Positions 16,257 through 25,456 are shown, numbered from the stretch's first letter. The stretch: 32,897 nt of DNA from Candidatus Borkfalkia excrementavium (GCA_019115945.1 DXCO01000029.1:1-32897), one strand, 5' to 3'. Numbers and translations: made by a program. Notes: generated by a model not told the origin, from the sequence alone.

Positions 16257-19082
16257 ATGAAAGACGAAATATTTGTAAAAGGCGCAAAGGAAAACAATTT
16301 AAAGAACATAGATGTGCACATTCCCCGGGACAAACTGGTCGTATTCACGGGGCTTTCGGGCAGCGGAAAATCCACGCTCGCCTTCGATACGATCTTTGCG
16401 GAAGGGCAGAGGCGGTATGTGGAAAGCCTCTCGTCCTACGCGCGGCAGTTTTTGGGGCAGATGGAAAAGCCGGACGTCGAGTCCATCGACGGGCTGTCTC
16501 CCGCCATTTCCATCGATCAGAAAACGACTTCACATAATCCCCGCTCCACGGTGGGCACGGTGACGGAAATTTACGACTATATGCGCCTTCTGTTTGCGCG
16601 CGTTGGCGTTCCGCACTGTCCCGAATGCGGCAGGGAGATCCGCCGCCAGACGGTAGACGAGATCGCGGATAAAGTGATGGCGATGCCGCAGGGCAGCAAG
16701 ATTCTCGTCACGGCACCCGTCGTGCGCGGGCGGAAGGGCGAGTACGTAAAGGAACTGGAATCTTTCCGCAAGAGCGGCTACGGCAGGGTAAAGATCGACG
16801 GCATCGTATACGATCTGCAGGAAGAGATCAAACTGGAAAAGAACATAAAGCACGACATCGGCGTCGTCGTGGACAGGCTCGTCGTCAAAGACGGGATCCA
16901 GAAGCGCCTGACGGACAGCCTGGAAACCGCGCTCAAATTGGCGGACGGGCTGGTGGTCATCGACTGCGACGGCAACGAGGAACTGTACTCGGTCAAATAC
17001 GCCTGCCCCGACTGCGGCATCAATATCGAAGAGATCGAGCCGCGCTTGTTTTCCTTCAACACGCCCTACGGCGCCTGCCCCGACTGCGGTGGCCTTGGGT
17101 TCAAACAGGTGGTGGACGAATCGCTCATCTGCCCCGATAAAAGCAAGACGCTCCGCGAGGGCGCCATTGCCGTGGGCGGCTATTTTCTGGAAAGCAAGCA
17201 AGTGAACAATATGTACGTCGAGGCGGTGGCAAAGCATTACAAGATCGATCTCGACGTGCCCGTGCGCGATCTTCCGAAAGAACAGTACGACATTCTCATG
17301 TACGGCTCGCACGGAGAAAAGATCCCGATGCAGTACGACCGATATAATTTTCACGGTACCTATCAGATCGAGTGGGAGGGGTTTGTCAATTCCCTTTCCC
17401 GCCGCTATCAGAATACGGACAGCATGGGGGTGAAACAGGAGATCGAAAAGTATATCACCCAACTGCCCTGTCCGACGTGCGGCGGCAAACGCCTGAAAAA
17501 AGAGGCTTTGTCCGTCTATGTCGGAGGGAAAAATATTTCCGAACTCTGCGATCTGTCCGTTTCCGATCTCTATGACTTTTTTGACGATTTGGCTCTGACG
17601 CCTACCGAACATCTCATCGCGGACGTCATTCTGAAAGAGATCAAGGCGCGCCTGAACTTTTTGTGCAACGTCGGCCTTGCCTATCTGAATCTCGCGCGTA
17701 GCGCGGGCACGCTGTCGGGGGGCGAAGCGCAGCGCATCCGCCTTGCGACGCAGATCGGCAGCGGTCTGACGGGCGTTCTGTATATTTTGGACGAGCCGAG
17801 CATCGGTCTGCATCAGCGCGACAACGAAAAACTGCTCGCCACGCTGAAAAATCTGCGCGATCTCGGCAACACGCTCATCGTGGTCGAGCACGACGAAGAT
17901 ACCATGCGAGCGGCCGATTACATCGTCGATATCGGCCCGAAAGCGGGCGTGCACGGCGGTGAGGTCGTCGCATGCGGCAGCGTGGAGGATATCATGAACT
18001 GCCCCGATTCGATCACGGGCGATTATCTGTCCGGCCGCAGAAAGATCGAGATCCCGCCCGTCCGCCAGGCTCCGGACGGCAGGTGGTTCAGCGTAAAAAA
18101 TTGCCGGCAGAACAACCTGAAGGGGATCGACGTGCGTTTTCCCGTCGGGCTTTTTACCGCCGTTACGGGCGTTTCCGGGTCGGGAAAAAGTTCTCTCGTC
18201 AACGAGATCGTGTATCCGTTCATGGCAAATTCGCTCAACGGGGCGCATCTTCCCACCGGCAAATGCGACGGATGCGAAGGGCTGGAATATTTCGATAAGG
18301 TCATCGCCATCGATCAGTCGCCGATCGGCAGAACGCCGCGCAGCAACCCCGCCACGTACACGGGTGTTTTCGGTCTGATCCGCGAATTGTTCGCCGCCAC
18401 GCCCGACGCGCGCGAACGCGGCTACAAGGCGGGAAGGTTCTCCTTCAACGTCTCCGGCGGCAGGTGCGAGCACTGTTTCGGAGACGGGATCATCAAGATC
18501 GAAATGCACTTTTTGCCGGATATTTTCGTGCCCTGCGAGGTGTGCGGCGGAAAGCGCTATAACCGCGAAACGCTGGAGGTGCGCTATAAGGGCAAAAACA
18601 TCGCCGAAGTTTTGGATATGACCATCGAAGAAGCGTGCGAATTTTTCCGTCCCGTCACGAGCATCTACAACAAACTCAAGACCATCAACGACGTGGGCCT
18701 GGGCTATATCAAACTCGGGCAGAGCGCCACGACTTTGTCGGGGGGTGAGGCGCAGCGCGTCAAACTTGCGACCGAACTTTCCAAGCGTTCAACGGGAAAG
18801 ACCTGCTATATCCTCGACGAGCCGACGACGGGCCTGCACAGTTACGACGTGGACAAACTCATCCAGGTTTTGCAGAAACTCAAGAGCGCCGGCAATACGG
18901 TCATCGTCATCGAACATAATCTCGACGTGATCAAAGTTGCGGACTGGATCGTCGATCTCGGCAGAGAGGGCGGCGATTTCGGCGGCGAAGTCGTCGCGTG
19001 CGGAACGCCCGAACAGATCGCCGCGTGCAGGGAAAGTTATACGGGCCGGTTCCTCAAAGGCATACTCGAAAGCAAGCGGTAA
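16257..19082 (+). CDS. uvrA: Excinuclease ABC subunit A
   Basis: A 941-residue UvrA, the dimeric ATPase that finds bulky DNA lesions and loads UvrB. It has two ABC modules. The first has Walker [10 protein letters not shown] and signature [16 protein letters not shown] with DEPSIGLHQ. The second has GVSGSGKSS and [16 protein letters not shown] with DEPTTGLHS. Zinc-binding modules are seen as [16 protein letters not shown]...CPDCGGLG, and CEHCFGDG...[10 protein letters not shown]. Full length for the family, no truncation. It is the second gene of uvrBA and is closed by a 19-base-pair terminator. Confidence 0.97.
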   Translation: MKDEIFVKGAKENNLKNIDVHIPRDKLVVFTGLSGSGKSTLAFDTIFAEGQRRYVESLSSYARQFLGQMEKPDVESIDGLSPAISIDQKTTSHNPRSTVGTVTEIYDYMRLLFARVGVPHCPECGREIRRQTVDEIADKVMAMPQGSKILVTAPVVRGRKGEYVKELESFRKSGYGRVKIDGIVYDLQEEIKLEKNIKHDIGVVVDRLVVKDGIQKRLTDSLETALKLADGLVVIDCDGNEELYSVKYACPDCGINIEEIEPRLFSFNTPYGACPDCGGLGFKQVVDESLICPDKSKTLREGAIAVGGYFLESKQVNNMYVEAVAKHYKIDLDVPVRDLPKEQYDILMYGSHGEKIPMQYDRYNFHGTYQIEWEGFVNSLSRRYQNTDSMGVKQEIEKYITQLPCPTCGGKRLKKEALSVYVGGKNISELCDLSVSDLYDFFDDLALTPTEHLIADVILKEIKARLNFLCNVGLAYLNLARSAGTLSGGEAQRIRLATQIGSGLTGVLYILDEPSIGLHQRDNEKLLATLKNLRDLGNTLIVVEHDEDTMRAADYIVDIGPKAGVHGGEVVACGSVEDIMNCPDSITGDYLSGRRKIEIPPVRQAPDGRWFSVKNCRQNNLKGIDVRFPVGLFTAVTGVSGSGKSSLVNEIVYPFMANSLNGAHLPTGKCDGCEGLEYFDKVIAIDQSPIGRTPRSNPATYTGVFGLIRELFAATPDARERGYKAGRFSFNVSGGRCEHCFGDGIIKIEMHFLPDIFVPCEVCGGKRYNRETLEVRYKGKNIAEVLDMTIEEACEFFRPVTSIYNKLKTINDVGLGYIKLGQSATTLSGGEAQRVKLATELSKRSTGKTCYILDEPTTGLHSYDVDKLIQVLQKLKSAGNTVIVIEHNLDVIKVADWIVDLGREGGDFGGEVVACGTPEQIAACRESYTGRFLKGILESKR

Positions 19083-19150
19083 GGGCGCAGAGGCATATGC
19101 TGTATTAACAGTTTCGCCTCCGGCCTTGTATCAAAGCATAAAAAGCATAA

Positions 19151-19192
19151 AAAAGCGCGCCGCGCAAGGTTATCCTTGCGCGGCGCGCTTTT
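19151..19192. terminator. Strong terminator after uvrA
   Basis: A perfect 19-base-pair inverted repeat (19151-19169 with 19174-19192), GC-rich core with AAAA/TTTT ends and a four-base loop. It can also stop transcripts coming from the tRNA on the other strand. Confidence 0.92.
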
Positions 19193-19201
19193 GATCGTTT
19201 T

Positions 19202-19276
19202 TGGTAGCCCCAAGGGGACTCGAACCCCTGTTTTCGCCGTGAGAGGGCGACGTCTTAACCGCTTGACCATGAGGCC
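19202..19276 (-). tRNA. tRNA-Glu (anticodon CTC)
   Basis: A 75-base cloverleaf on the minus strand. The acceptor arm is GGCCTCA paired with TGGGGCT. The anticodon stem is TCGCC/GGCGA with loop CTCTCAC, giving anticodon CTC. The T arm is AGGGG-TTCGAGT-CCCCT. The CCA end is encoded. It has its own promoter just upstream. Confidence 0.95.
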
Positions 19277-19296
19277 GTCTCAAAATTTGCTTTACA

Positions 19297-19325
19297 ATTA
19301 TATCATAAAAAGCAGGCGAGGGCAA
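19297..19325 (-). promoter_or_regulatory. Promoter of tRNA-Glu
   Basis: On the minus strand, TTGCCC (19320-19325) and TATAAT (19297-19302) with a 17-base spacer. The expected start is about 15 bases before the mature tRNA. Confidence 0.75.
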
Positions 19326-19410
19326 CTGATTTTTTGAGTATTTTCAAAAATTTTCAGCCGTTTTCCGCCGCAAAAAGGGCAAAAAAAGATCCGCTCGTGC
19401 CGCAGAACGA

Positions 19411-19610
19411 AAAAGTGTTAACCCGCTTCTCGCAGGTGGGTGCGCCGCCGTACCGCCTCAGACTTTCCGTTCATAAACAGACCTTGCCTATCGGCACAGA
19501 CTTAAATAAAGCGCTCCCTTGTAACAAATGTGGATTAAGATAATTCGAACCCCGAACACAGCAGACCGTTTCGGTTATAAAGGGATCGCAGGGGATCCCG
19601 TTTGTCTCTG
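19411..19610 (-). ncRNA. Small RNA gene, probably 6S RNA
   Basis: About 200 bases on the minus strand between tRNA-Glu and the kinase gene, with no coding sequence. It has a consensus promoter (19617-19645) and ends in a hairpin ACCTGC-GAGAA-GCGGGT (19421-19437) close to a T5 run. Near the 5' end are two hairpins: GGGATC/GATCCC and ACCG-AAA-CGGT. The segments CTGTGTTCG near the 5' side and GCACCCACCTGC near the 3' side resemble, from memory, the conserved closing regions of Firmicute 6S RNA, which binds RNA polymerase. The gene is well supported as transcribed; the 6S identity is moderate. Features of RNase P RNA, tmRNA and SRP RNA were not found. Confidence 0.5.
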
Positions 19611-19616
19611 TAATAT

Positions 19617-19645
19617 ATTATATACGATCGAGCGGAAAATATCAA
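19617..19645 (-). promoter_or_regulatory. Promoter of the small RNA
   Basis: On the minus strand, TTGATA (19640-19645) and TATAAT (19617-19622) with a 17-base spacer. The expected start is near 19610. Confidence 0.75.
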
Positions 19646-19658
19646 CCGAATCGAAACA

Positions 19659-19682
19659 AAAATTGCGCCGTCGCGCAATTTT
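19659..19682 (-). terminator. Terminator of the pyridoxamine kinase gene
   Basis: A perfect 10-base-pair stem AAAATTGCGC/GCGCAATTTT (19659-19668 with 19673-19682), with a T run on the minus strand. It lies just downstream of the kinase stop and before the small RNA promoter. Confidence 0.85.
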
Positions 19683-19697
19683 CACCAAACGATCGCT

Positions 19698-20555
19698 CTA
19701 TTTTCTGCATTCTTTATCCAAGGCTTGCAGATAAGCGTACATCTGGCTTTCCGAATTCAGGCCGTAACGCGCTTCCGTCTTGTCCGCCGCCGTCTGTTTG
19801 ATGGAATTTTTAGTAAATTCCGCGGCGATCGCGACCGATTTTTCCATGCCGATCCCGCGCGCCCGCGCCCCGACGAGCGCACTCGCATATACATCGCCCG
19901 CACCGTGGAACGCGCCCTCGATCTTTTCCGTCGAATAACTTCTGACCGCTCCCTTTTCGTCCGTATAATACACGGTGCTCAGAACGCGCGTTTTTCCGTT
20001 GACTTCAGCGGTCTCGTCGCACCCCGTCACGGAAGGGAAGGGGCAAAGCCTGCGCAGTTTGGTCAGGATCTCCGTGTACGAATGCTCCGTCAGAGAAGAA
20101 TAGGGGGTATCCGTCAGGAAACACGCCTCGGTCAGGTTGGGCACGACCACGTCCGCGATCTTGCAAAGTCCCTTCATTTCATTTACGAAATTCTGATCGA
20201 AATGCGCGTACAGTATGCCGTTGTCGCCCATTACGGGATCCACGACCATCGTGCCGCCCTCTTTGAGAAAATCCTTTTTTATGCTCTTGACCATCTCGAT
20301 CTGCGAAATGCTGCCGAGATAACCGCTGATGATAAAATCATATTGCAGCCCGAGCGATTTCCAATGCTGCAAAATGGCGGGTATATCCTCGCTCAGGTCG
20401 CGAAAAGTGTAGCCCGAAAATCCGCCCGTGTGCGTAGAAAGGATCGCGGTGGGCAGGATGTCGCAGGTAACGCCGGAAGCAGATATGATGGGCAGCGCCA
20501 CGGTAAGGGAGCATTTCCCCACGCAGGAAATATCGTTGATCGCAAGAACTCTCAT
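19698..20555 (-). CDS. Pyridoxamine kinase (PfkB/ribokinase fold)
   Basis: A 285-residue B6-vitamer kinase that phosphorylates pyridoxal or pyridoxamine in the salvage of pyridoxal phosphate. Visible signatures are the N-terminal AINDISCVGKCSLTVALPI, SGYLGSISQ, VVDPVMGDNG, VVPNLTEACFL and the phosphate-loop region FHGAGDVYASALVGA, with the catalytic Asp. The start is ATG 20555, because GGAGA lies 8 bases upstream; a TTG six codons earlier would cover that site. It is monocistronic, with its own consensus promoter and terminator, and divergent from the SDR gene. Confidence 0.88.
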   Translation of the reverse strand: MRVLAINDISCVGKCSLTVALPIISASGVTCDILPTAILSTHTGGFSGYTFRDLSEDIPAILQHWKSLGLQYDFIISGYLGSISQIEMVKSIKKDFLKEGGTMVVDPVMGDNGILYAHFDQNFVNEMKGLCKIADVVVPNLTEACFLTDTPYSSLTEHSYTEILTKLRRLCPFPSVTGCDETAEVNGKTRVLSTVYYTDEKGAVRSYSTEKIEGAFHGAGDVYASALVGARARGIGMEKSVAIAAEFTKNSIKQTAADKTEARYGLNSESQMYAYLQALDKECRK

Positions 20556-20586
20556 GATGCACGTCTCCGTCAAATTTATAACGTAG

Positions 20587-20615
20587 ATTATAAACTTTAA
20601 TTTTTATTTTGTCAA
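20587..20615 (-). promoter_or_regulatory. Promoter of the pyridoxamine kinase gene
   Basis: On the minus strand, perfect TTGACA (20610-20615) and TATAAT (20587-20592) with a 17-base spacer. Confidence 0.85.
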
Positions 20616-20669
20616 ATAAATGGACATCGTATCCCGTTATGAGGCGCATAAGAATTGCTTATCGTTCAC

Positions 20670-20698
20670 TTTACATCGCGGCGTTTTTATGCTAAAAT
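20670..20698 (+). promoter_or_regulatory. Promoter of the SDR-glpK operon
   Basis: TTTACA (20670-20675) and TAAAAT (20693-20698) with a 17-base spacer and a TGC extension. The SDR ATG is only 10 bases after the -10 box, so the leader would be very short or absent. Confidence 0.6.
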
Positions 20699-20708
20699 GA
20701 AAAGGATT

Positions 20709-21515
20709 ATGAAAGGTACGGTAGCAAACGGATTTTATACCTTTATCAGCGGCGCTACGGGCGGCATCGGCCGCGCGTTCGCGTTTGCCTGCGCGGCGGA
20801 AGGGAGCTTGTTCCTGACGGGCAGGAGCGCGGAAAAACTCGACCTTCTGCGCGCTGAAATTCAGGCGGAATATCCCGCCTGTGCGGTAGAGGTCTTTCCC
20901 TGCGATCTGACGGATCTTTCTTCCCGCGGCAGGCTGTACGCATATGTCGCGGAGAGAGGGCTGATTTTCAGCCGCCTCTGCAATGTTGCGGGCGTGGATA
21001 TACAGAAAGCGTTTGAAAAATATACCGAAGAAAAAATCGCTTTTCAGTGCAGGGTCAATCTCGAAGGGACGCTGTCCGTCACCCGTTTTGTCCTGTCTCG
21101 CCGCGCGCCGTCGCTCGAGATCGTTACGATCGGCAGTATATCGGGCGTATATCCGATGCCTTATTTTGCGATATACAGCGCTACGAAAAGCGCCCTTGCG
21201 AGTTTCTTTTCCTCTCTGCGCCTGGAACTGAAGGGGCAGAACGTGAAGATCACCACGATCGAACCGGGCGGCGTCTATACACGGCCGGACATCGTCAAAG
21301 ATATCGAAGGGCAGGGGCTGTGGGGCAGGCTTTCCGCCAAATCCCCCGCATATGTCGCAAAAAAGAGTTTGAAGGCGGTCAAAAAGAACAAGCGCATCTG
21401 CCGGCCGGGTTTTTGGAACAAATTTGTCGCGGCCGTGCCGCGCATACTGCCGCTCGGCGTGCGCATGCGCTTTATCGCACGGCGCTGGAAAAAACTTGAA
21501 AAGGATGCGTTCTGA
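20709..21515 (+). CDS. Short-chain dehydrogenase/reductase
   Basis: A 268-residue classical SDR with an NAD(P)-binding Rossmann fold. Visible motifs are the cofactor loop SGATGGIGRA, the NVAG variant of the NNAG motif, a catalytic serine in IGSISG and the YSATK active site. The C-terminal third is basic and has a hydrophobic segment (FVAAVPRILPLG), which suggests membrane association. The substrate is unknown. ATG 20709 is chosen because an earlier ATG (20697) lies inside the -10 box. It is the first gene of a run with glpK 16 bases downstream, which hints at a lipid or glycerol-linked role, without proof. Confidence 0.85.
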   Translation: MKGTVANGFYTFISGATGGIGRAFAFACAAEGSLFLTGRSAEKLDLLRAEIQAEYPACAVEVFPCDLTDLSSRGRLYAYVAERGLIFSRLCNVAGVDIQKAFEKYTEEKIAFQCRVNLEGTLSVTRFVLSRRAPSLEIVTIGSISGVYPMPYFAIYSATKSALASFFSSLRLELKGQNVKITTIEPGGVYTRPDIVKDIEGQGLWGRLSAKSPAYVAKKSLKAVKKNKRICRPGFWNKFVAAVPRILPLGVRMRFIARRWKKLEKDAF

Positions 21516-21531
21516 CGCGAAGGGGGAACGG

Positions 21532-23019
21532 ATGAAAAAATATATCGCCGCGATGGACCAGGGAACGACGAGTTCCCGCACCATACTGTTTGATCGCCGC
21601 GGCAGGATGGTCTCCTGCGGCCAGGCGGGATTCAGGCAGATCTATCCGCAGCCGGGATGGGTGGAGCACGATCCGGAAGATTTGTTTTCCTCTCAGATGA
21701 AAAGTTGGGAAGAGGCGCTCCGCCTCGGCGGCGTCCGTCCCGAGGAGATCGAAGCGATCGGCATCGCGAATCAGCGTGAAACCGCTGTCGTATGGGATAA
21801 ATTTACGGGAAAACCCGTCTATAACGCGATCGTATGGCAGTGCAGACGTACGGCGGCACAGTGCGAACAACTGCAAAAGACGCACGGCCGGCAGATCTAC
21901 GAACGCACGGGGCTGCGGACGGATGCATACTTTTCCGCTTCGAAGATCGCATGGATCTTGGATCACGTGCCGTTTGCCCGTACGCGGGCGGAAAACGGCG
22001 AGTTGCTTTTCGGCACGGTGGATACTTATCTGATCTGGCGGCTGACGGGCGGCAGGGTGCACGCGACCGATTACACGAACGCATCGCGCACCATGCTGTT
22101 CAATGTGCACACGCTGTGCTGGGACGATGACTTGCTGCGGCTTTTCCGCGTTCCGCGCTGCATGCTGCCGAAAGTGCTGCCCTCCGGTTCCGATTACGGC
22201 GTAACGCTGCCTGCGTTTACGGGCGTTTCTCTGCCCGTCTGCGCGGCGGTCGGCGATCAGCAGGGCGCTTTGTTCGGGCATCTGTGCGTGCGGGCGGGCG
22301 AGGCGAAGAATACGTACGGTACGGGCTGTTTTCTTCTGATGAATACGGGGAGTGAGGCCGTAGAGTCGAAAAACGGACTTTTGACGACGCTCACGGCATC
22401 TCTGACGAAGCCCGGGTACGCTTTGGAAGGGAGCGTATTTATCGGCGGTGCGGTCGTGCAGTGGCTCCGCGACGAAATGAAGGTGATCTCCTCCGCGCAG
22501 GAGTCGGAAACGCTCGCGTTCTCCGTGCCCGACACGGGCGGCGTATATTTTGTGCCCGCCTTCGTGGGGCTCGGCGCTCCTCATTGGGATTCCGGTTGCC
22601 GCGGTACGATCTGCGGCATCACGAGGGGAACGGGCCGCGCGCAGATCGTGCGCGCCGCGCTGGAATCGATCGCGTATCAGGTTTCGGATGTCGTGCGCTG
22701 TATGGAACGGGACGTCCGCCTAAGTATAGAAAAGCTGAGCGTGGACGGCGGCGCGAGCGCAAATCGCTTTTTGATGCAATTTCAGGCGGATATCCTCGGC
22801 GCGGAAGTCTGCCGCCCCGCCGTTTCGGAAACGACCGCGCTCGGCGCGGCCTATCTTGCGGGGCTGACGAGCGGATTTTACCGCGATCTGGAACAACTGA
22901 AAGAGAATGCCGCGGGTGCGGAATGCTATCGTCCCGAAATGAGCGATGCGCTCCGCGCGGAAAATCTGAGAGGATGGGAATCGGCGCTCGGCAGAGCGCT
23001 CTTCTCGCCCGAAAAATAA
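21532..23019 (+). CDS. glpK: Glycerol kinase
   Basis: A 495-residue FGGY-family kinase that makes glycerol 3-phosphate from glycerol and ATP. The N-terminal phosphate motif DQGTTSSRTILFD, IGIANQRETAVVWD, IVWQCRRTA and the family segment TYGTGCFLLMNTG are all present, as is GGASANRFLMQFQADIL with the adenosine-binding motif. Length is standard. It starts at ATG 21532 after AAGGGGG. No glycerol facilitator or glycerol-3-phosphate dehydrogenase gene is next to it. It sits between an SDR and an acetyltransferase, with short gaps that suggest one transcript. Confidence 0.93.
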   Translation: MKKYIAAMDQGTTSSRTILFDRRGRMVSCGQAGFRQIYPQPGWVEHDPEDLFSSQMKSWEEALRLGGVRPEEIEAIGIANQRETAVVWDKFTGKPVYNAIVWQCRRTAAQCEQLQKTHGRQIYERTGLRTDAYFSASKIAWILDHVPFARTRAENGELLFGTVDTYLIWRLTGGRVHATDYTNASRTMLFNVHTLCWDDDLLRLFRVPRCMLPKVLPSGSDYGVTLPAFTGVSLPVCAAVGDQQGALFGHLCVRAGEAKNTYGTGCFLLMNTGSEAVESKNGLLTTLTASLTKPGYALEGSVFIGGAVVQWLRDEMKVISSAQESETLAFSVPDTGGVYFVPAFVGLGAPHWDSGCRGTICGITRGTGRAQIVRAALESIAYQVSDVVRCMERDVRLSIEKLSVDGGASANRFLMQFQADILGAEVCRPAVSETTALGAAYLAGLTSGFYRDLEQLKENAAGAECYRPEMSDALRAENLRGWESALGRALFSPEK

Positions 23020-23031
23020 GGAGAATGAAAG

Positions 23032-23661
23032 ATGACGGAAAAGGAAAGGATGCAAAAGGGGCTCGTCTATCTTCCCACCGACGGGCAGATTCTGGAGGAG
23101 CAGGCGGACTGCCTCGAACTTTTATACGATTACAACCGTACCCGCCCGCACGAAAAAGAGTTAAGGCAGCAGTTGATGAAAAAAATGTTCGCCGAAGTGG
23201 GGGAGGGTTGCTATTTCGAACCGCCCCTGCACAGCAATTTCGGCGGCCGTCACGTGCATCTCGGTAAAAATGTTTACGGTAATTTCGGCGTTACTTTCGT
23301 GGACGATGCGGATATATACGTCGGCGATTGCGTCATGTTCGCGCCGAACGTGGTCGTCGCTACGGCGGGGCATCCCATCTTGCCCTCCCTCCGCAGAAAG
23401 GCGATGCAGTTCAACAAGCCCGTTCATATCGGCAGCAATGTTTGGATCGGCGCGAACGCTGTCGTTCTGCCCGGCGTTACGATCGGGGACAATACGGTGA
23501 TCGGTGCGGGAAGCGTCGTCACGAAAGATATTCCCGCCAACGTGATCGCGGTCGGCAATCCCTGCAGGGTCCTGCGCCCGATCGGGGAAAGGGATAAAGT
23601 CTATTTTTATAAAGACGAAAAATACGATTTCGAAATCAAAGAAGAAGAGGAGGATCTATGA
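23032..23661 (+). CDS. Hexapeptide sugar O-acetyltransferase (maltose/galactoside type)
   Basis: A 209-residue left-handed beta-helix acetyltransferase of the Maa/LacA type, which moves acetyl from acetyl-CoA to a sugar hydroxyl. The N-terminal helical cap (MTEKERMQKGLVYLPTDGQI) and the hexapeptide region with FGGRHVHLGKNVYGNF, the catalytic histidine in VVVATAGHPI and IGSNVWIGANAVVLPGVTIG are all typical. The C-terminus has an acidic tail (EIKEEEEDL). AAGGAG precedes the start. The last codons overlap the thyA start as ATGA, so the two are coupled. Confidence 0.88.
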   Translation: MTEKERMQKGLVYLPTDGQILEEQADCLELLYDYNRTRPHEKELRQQLMKKMFAEVGEGCYFEPPLHSNFGGRHVHLGKNVYGNFGVTFVDDADIYVGDCVMFAPNVVVATAGHPILPSLRRKAMQFNKPVHIGSNVWIGANAVVLPGVTIGDNTVIGAGSVVTKDIPANVIAVGNPCRVLRPIGERDKVYFYKDEKYDFEIKEEEEDL

Positions 23662-24488
23662 GCAGGGCAGACGAAATTTTTATTCAGAATTGTCGGGATA
23701 TTCTGGACAACGGGATCTGGGATACGGACAGGGAGGTGCGTCCCCGCTGGGAGGACGGCACACCCGCGCATACCATCAAAAAATTCGGGCAGGTGTCCCG
23801 CTATGACCTGCGCGAAGAGTTTCCCATCCTCACCATCCGCCGTACCTATCTCAAATCTGCGATCGACGAGATCCTTTGGATATGGCAGAAAAAGAGCAAC
23901 AACATCCATGATCTGTCCTCGCACATCTGGGACAGTTGGGCGGACGAAAGCGGTTCTATCGGCAAGGCGTACGGCTATCAGTTGGGGATCAAGTACCGGT
24001 TTGCGGAAGGGGAGTTCGATCAGGTGGATAAGGTATTGTACGACCTCAAAAACAATCCCGCAAGCAGGCGCATCATCGCGCATATGTACAACGTGGCCGA
24101 TCTGAAAGACATGCATCTGTATCCGTGCGCATATTCTATGACTTTCAACGTCAGCGGCAATACGCTCAACGGCATTCTCAATCAGCGCAGTCAGGATATG
24201 CTCGCGGCGAGCAACTGGAACGTCGTGCAGTACAGCATACTGCTCATGATGTTCGCGCGCGCGGCCGGGCTGGAAGCAGGGGAACTCGTCCACGTCGTGG
24301 CGGACGCGCATATCTATGACCGCCACGTACCCATCGTGGAAAAGATTTTGAAAAACCCTCAATATCCCGCACCGCGTCTCATCGCGGACGAAAGCGTAAC
24401 CGATTTTTATCGGTTTACGAAGGATAGTTTCCGGCTTGAAAATTATCGGTATACCGATCTGGATGTTAAAATTCCCGTCGCAATTTGA
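23658..24488 (+). CDS. thyA: Thymidylate synthase, ThyA type
   Basis: A 276-residue folate-dependent enzyme that methylates dUMP to dTMP using methylene-tetrahydrofolate. The catalytic cysteine is Cys157 in YPCAYS. Phosphate-binding arginines are in ASRRI and NQRSQD. The dUMP-binding Asn is in NWNVVQY, and His and Tyr in DAHIYDRH fit the uracil/sugar site. The C-terminus ends in PVAI, as in classical ThyA. The residue after the cysteine is Ala instead of the His of E. coli ThyA (PCH), a visible departure. It is coupled to the upstream acetyltransferase gene and followed 58 bases later by folA, a natural partner. Confidence 0.93.
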   Translation: MSRADEIFIQNCRDILDNGIWDTDREVRPRWEDGTPAHTIKKFGQVSRYDLREEFPILTIRRTYLKSAIDEILWIWQKKSNNIHDLSSHIWDSWADESGSIGKAYGYQLGIKYRFAEGEFDQVDKVLYDLKNNPASRRIIAHMYNVADLKDMHLYPCAYSMTFNVSGNTLNGILNQRSQDMLAASNWNVVQYSILLMMFARAAGLEAGELVHVVADAHIYDRHVPIVEKILKNPQYPAPRLIADESVTDFYRFTKDSFRLENYRYTDLDVKIPVAI

Positions 24489-24546
24489 TAAAAATCGATT
24501 TAAAAACAATACTATGTCACACATAATGCATTAAAATGAGGTGTTT

Positions 24547-25047
24547 ATGAAAGCGATCGTCGTAGTGGACAAAAATTGGGGTATCGGAAAGAATAACAAT
24601 CTGCTGTTCAGTCTGCCCGCGGATATGAAGCATTTCCGCGAAACGACTTCGGGCAAAGTGGTCGTGATGGGAAGCAATACGCTGCTCTCTTTTCCCGGGA
24701 GCAAACCGCTGAAGAACCGGACGAATATCGTGCTTTGGCCGGGTGCGGAAAAAAGGGAAGACTGCACGATCGTACATACGCTGGACGAACTGTTTTCGGA
24801 GATCAGTAAATATCCCGAGGACGACGTGTTCGTCGTGGGCGGGGCGATGATGTACAGGACGCTTTTGCCCTATTGCAGCGAGGTGATCGCGACGAAGGCT
24901 GAGGCGGACGGCGGGGCGGAGGTGTTTTTTGAAAACCTCGACCTTCAGCCGGACTGGTCGCTGGAAAGCGAGGGCGAGCCGATCGAAACGAACGGGGTCG
25001 CGATCCGTTTCTGCGTATACAAAAATGCATCCGTGAAAGAATACTGA
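24547..25047 (+). CDS. folA: Dihydrofolate reductase
   Basis: A 166-residue DHFR that regenerates tetrahydrofolate from the dihydrofolate made by ThyA. It has the N-terminal KAIVVVDKNWGIGKNNNLLF, with the substrate-site Asp in LPADMKHF, the NADPH-binding VVMGSNTLLSFPG and VFVVGGAMMYRTLLPYC. The start is ATG 24547; GAGGTG lies 3 bases upstream, so a GTG two codons earlier is less likely. It follows thyA closely, with no clear terminator between, and is closed by a hairpin terminator. Confidence 0.93.
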   Translation: MKAIVVVDKNWGIGKNNNLLFSLPADMKHFRETTSGKVVVMGSNTLLSFPGSKPLKNRTNIVLWPGAEKREDCTIVHTLDELFSEISKYPEDDVFVVGGAMMYRTLLPYCSEVIATKAEADGGAEVFFENLDLQPDWSLESEGEPIETNGVAIRFCVYKNASVKEY

Positions 25048-25048
25048 G

Positions 25049-25084
25049 AAAGGGGCAGACGCAGGAAGTTGCGCCTGCCCTTTT
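25049..25084 (+). terminator. Terminator after folA
   Basis: A stem of 15 positions with one mismatch and one G-T pair (25049-25063 with 25070-25084), loop of six, ending in TTTT. Confidence 0.8.
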
Positions 25085-25175
25085 ATCGTAAAAAACAGAA
25101 TTTCAAAGATTTCGGTTCGCCGCGCCCGTATGCTTAAAAACAGCGGGCAAAAACACGGACCGATCGGAGGGATAC

Positions 25176-25395
25176 ATGAAAAAGATTGCCGTCGTGGAAG
25201 ATGACGAATATATCGGCAATATGCTTTGCGAATTTTTGCGCGAAAAGGCTGTTCGGTCGCTTTTTTACGGTAGAAAACGCCCGCGGGTCCACGGGGCTCG
25301 GGCTTTCCATCGCCAAACTTTTCGTCGAACAGATAGGCGGGAGCATAGGTGCTTTTTGGTCGGCGGGGCGGCTTTCTGTCCGCATGAAATTATGA
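25176..25395 (+). pseudogene. Fused remnant of a two-component system (response regulator head plus histidine kinase tail)
   Basis: Bases 25176-25247 encode a typical response-regulator start (MKKIAVVEDDEYIGNMLCEF), with a GGAGG ribosome site just upstream. From about 25249, in a different frame, the sequence encodes the end of a histidine kinase ATPase domain: FGRFFTVENARG, the G2 box STGLGLSIAKLFVEQIGG and a closing GRLSVRMKL with a stop at 25395. The middle (the phosphoacceptor Asp, the DNA-binding domain, the rest of the kinase) is missing. This is best explained by one internal deletion in an adjacent regulator-kinase gene pair. Neither part can function as such. Confidence 0.85.
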
Positions 25396-25456
25396 GTTTT
25401 TACGCCGGTATCTGCACGGAGCGCGCGTTTTTTGGGGCAAAACTTTCAAATATAAG

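Noticed and set aside
19411-19610. RNase P RNA, tmRNA or SRP RNA
   Set aside because: The signature segments of those RNAs (for example GGAAGCAGC of SRP, the tRNA-like end of tmRNA) are absent.
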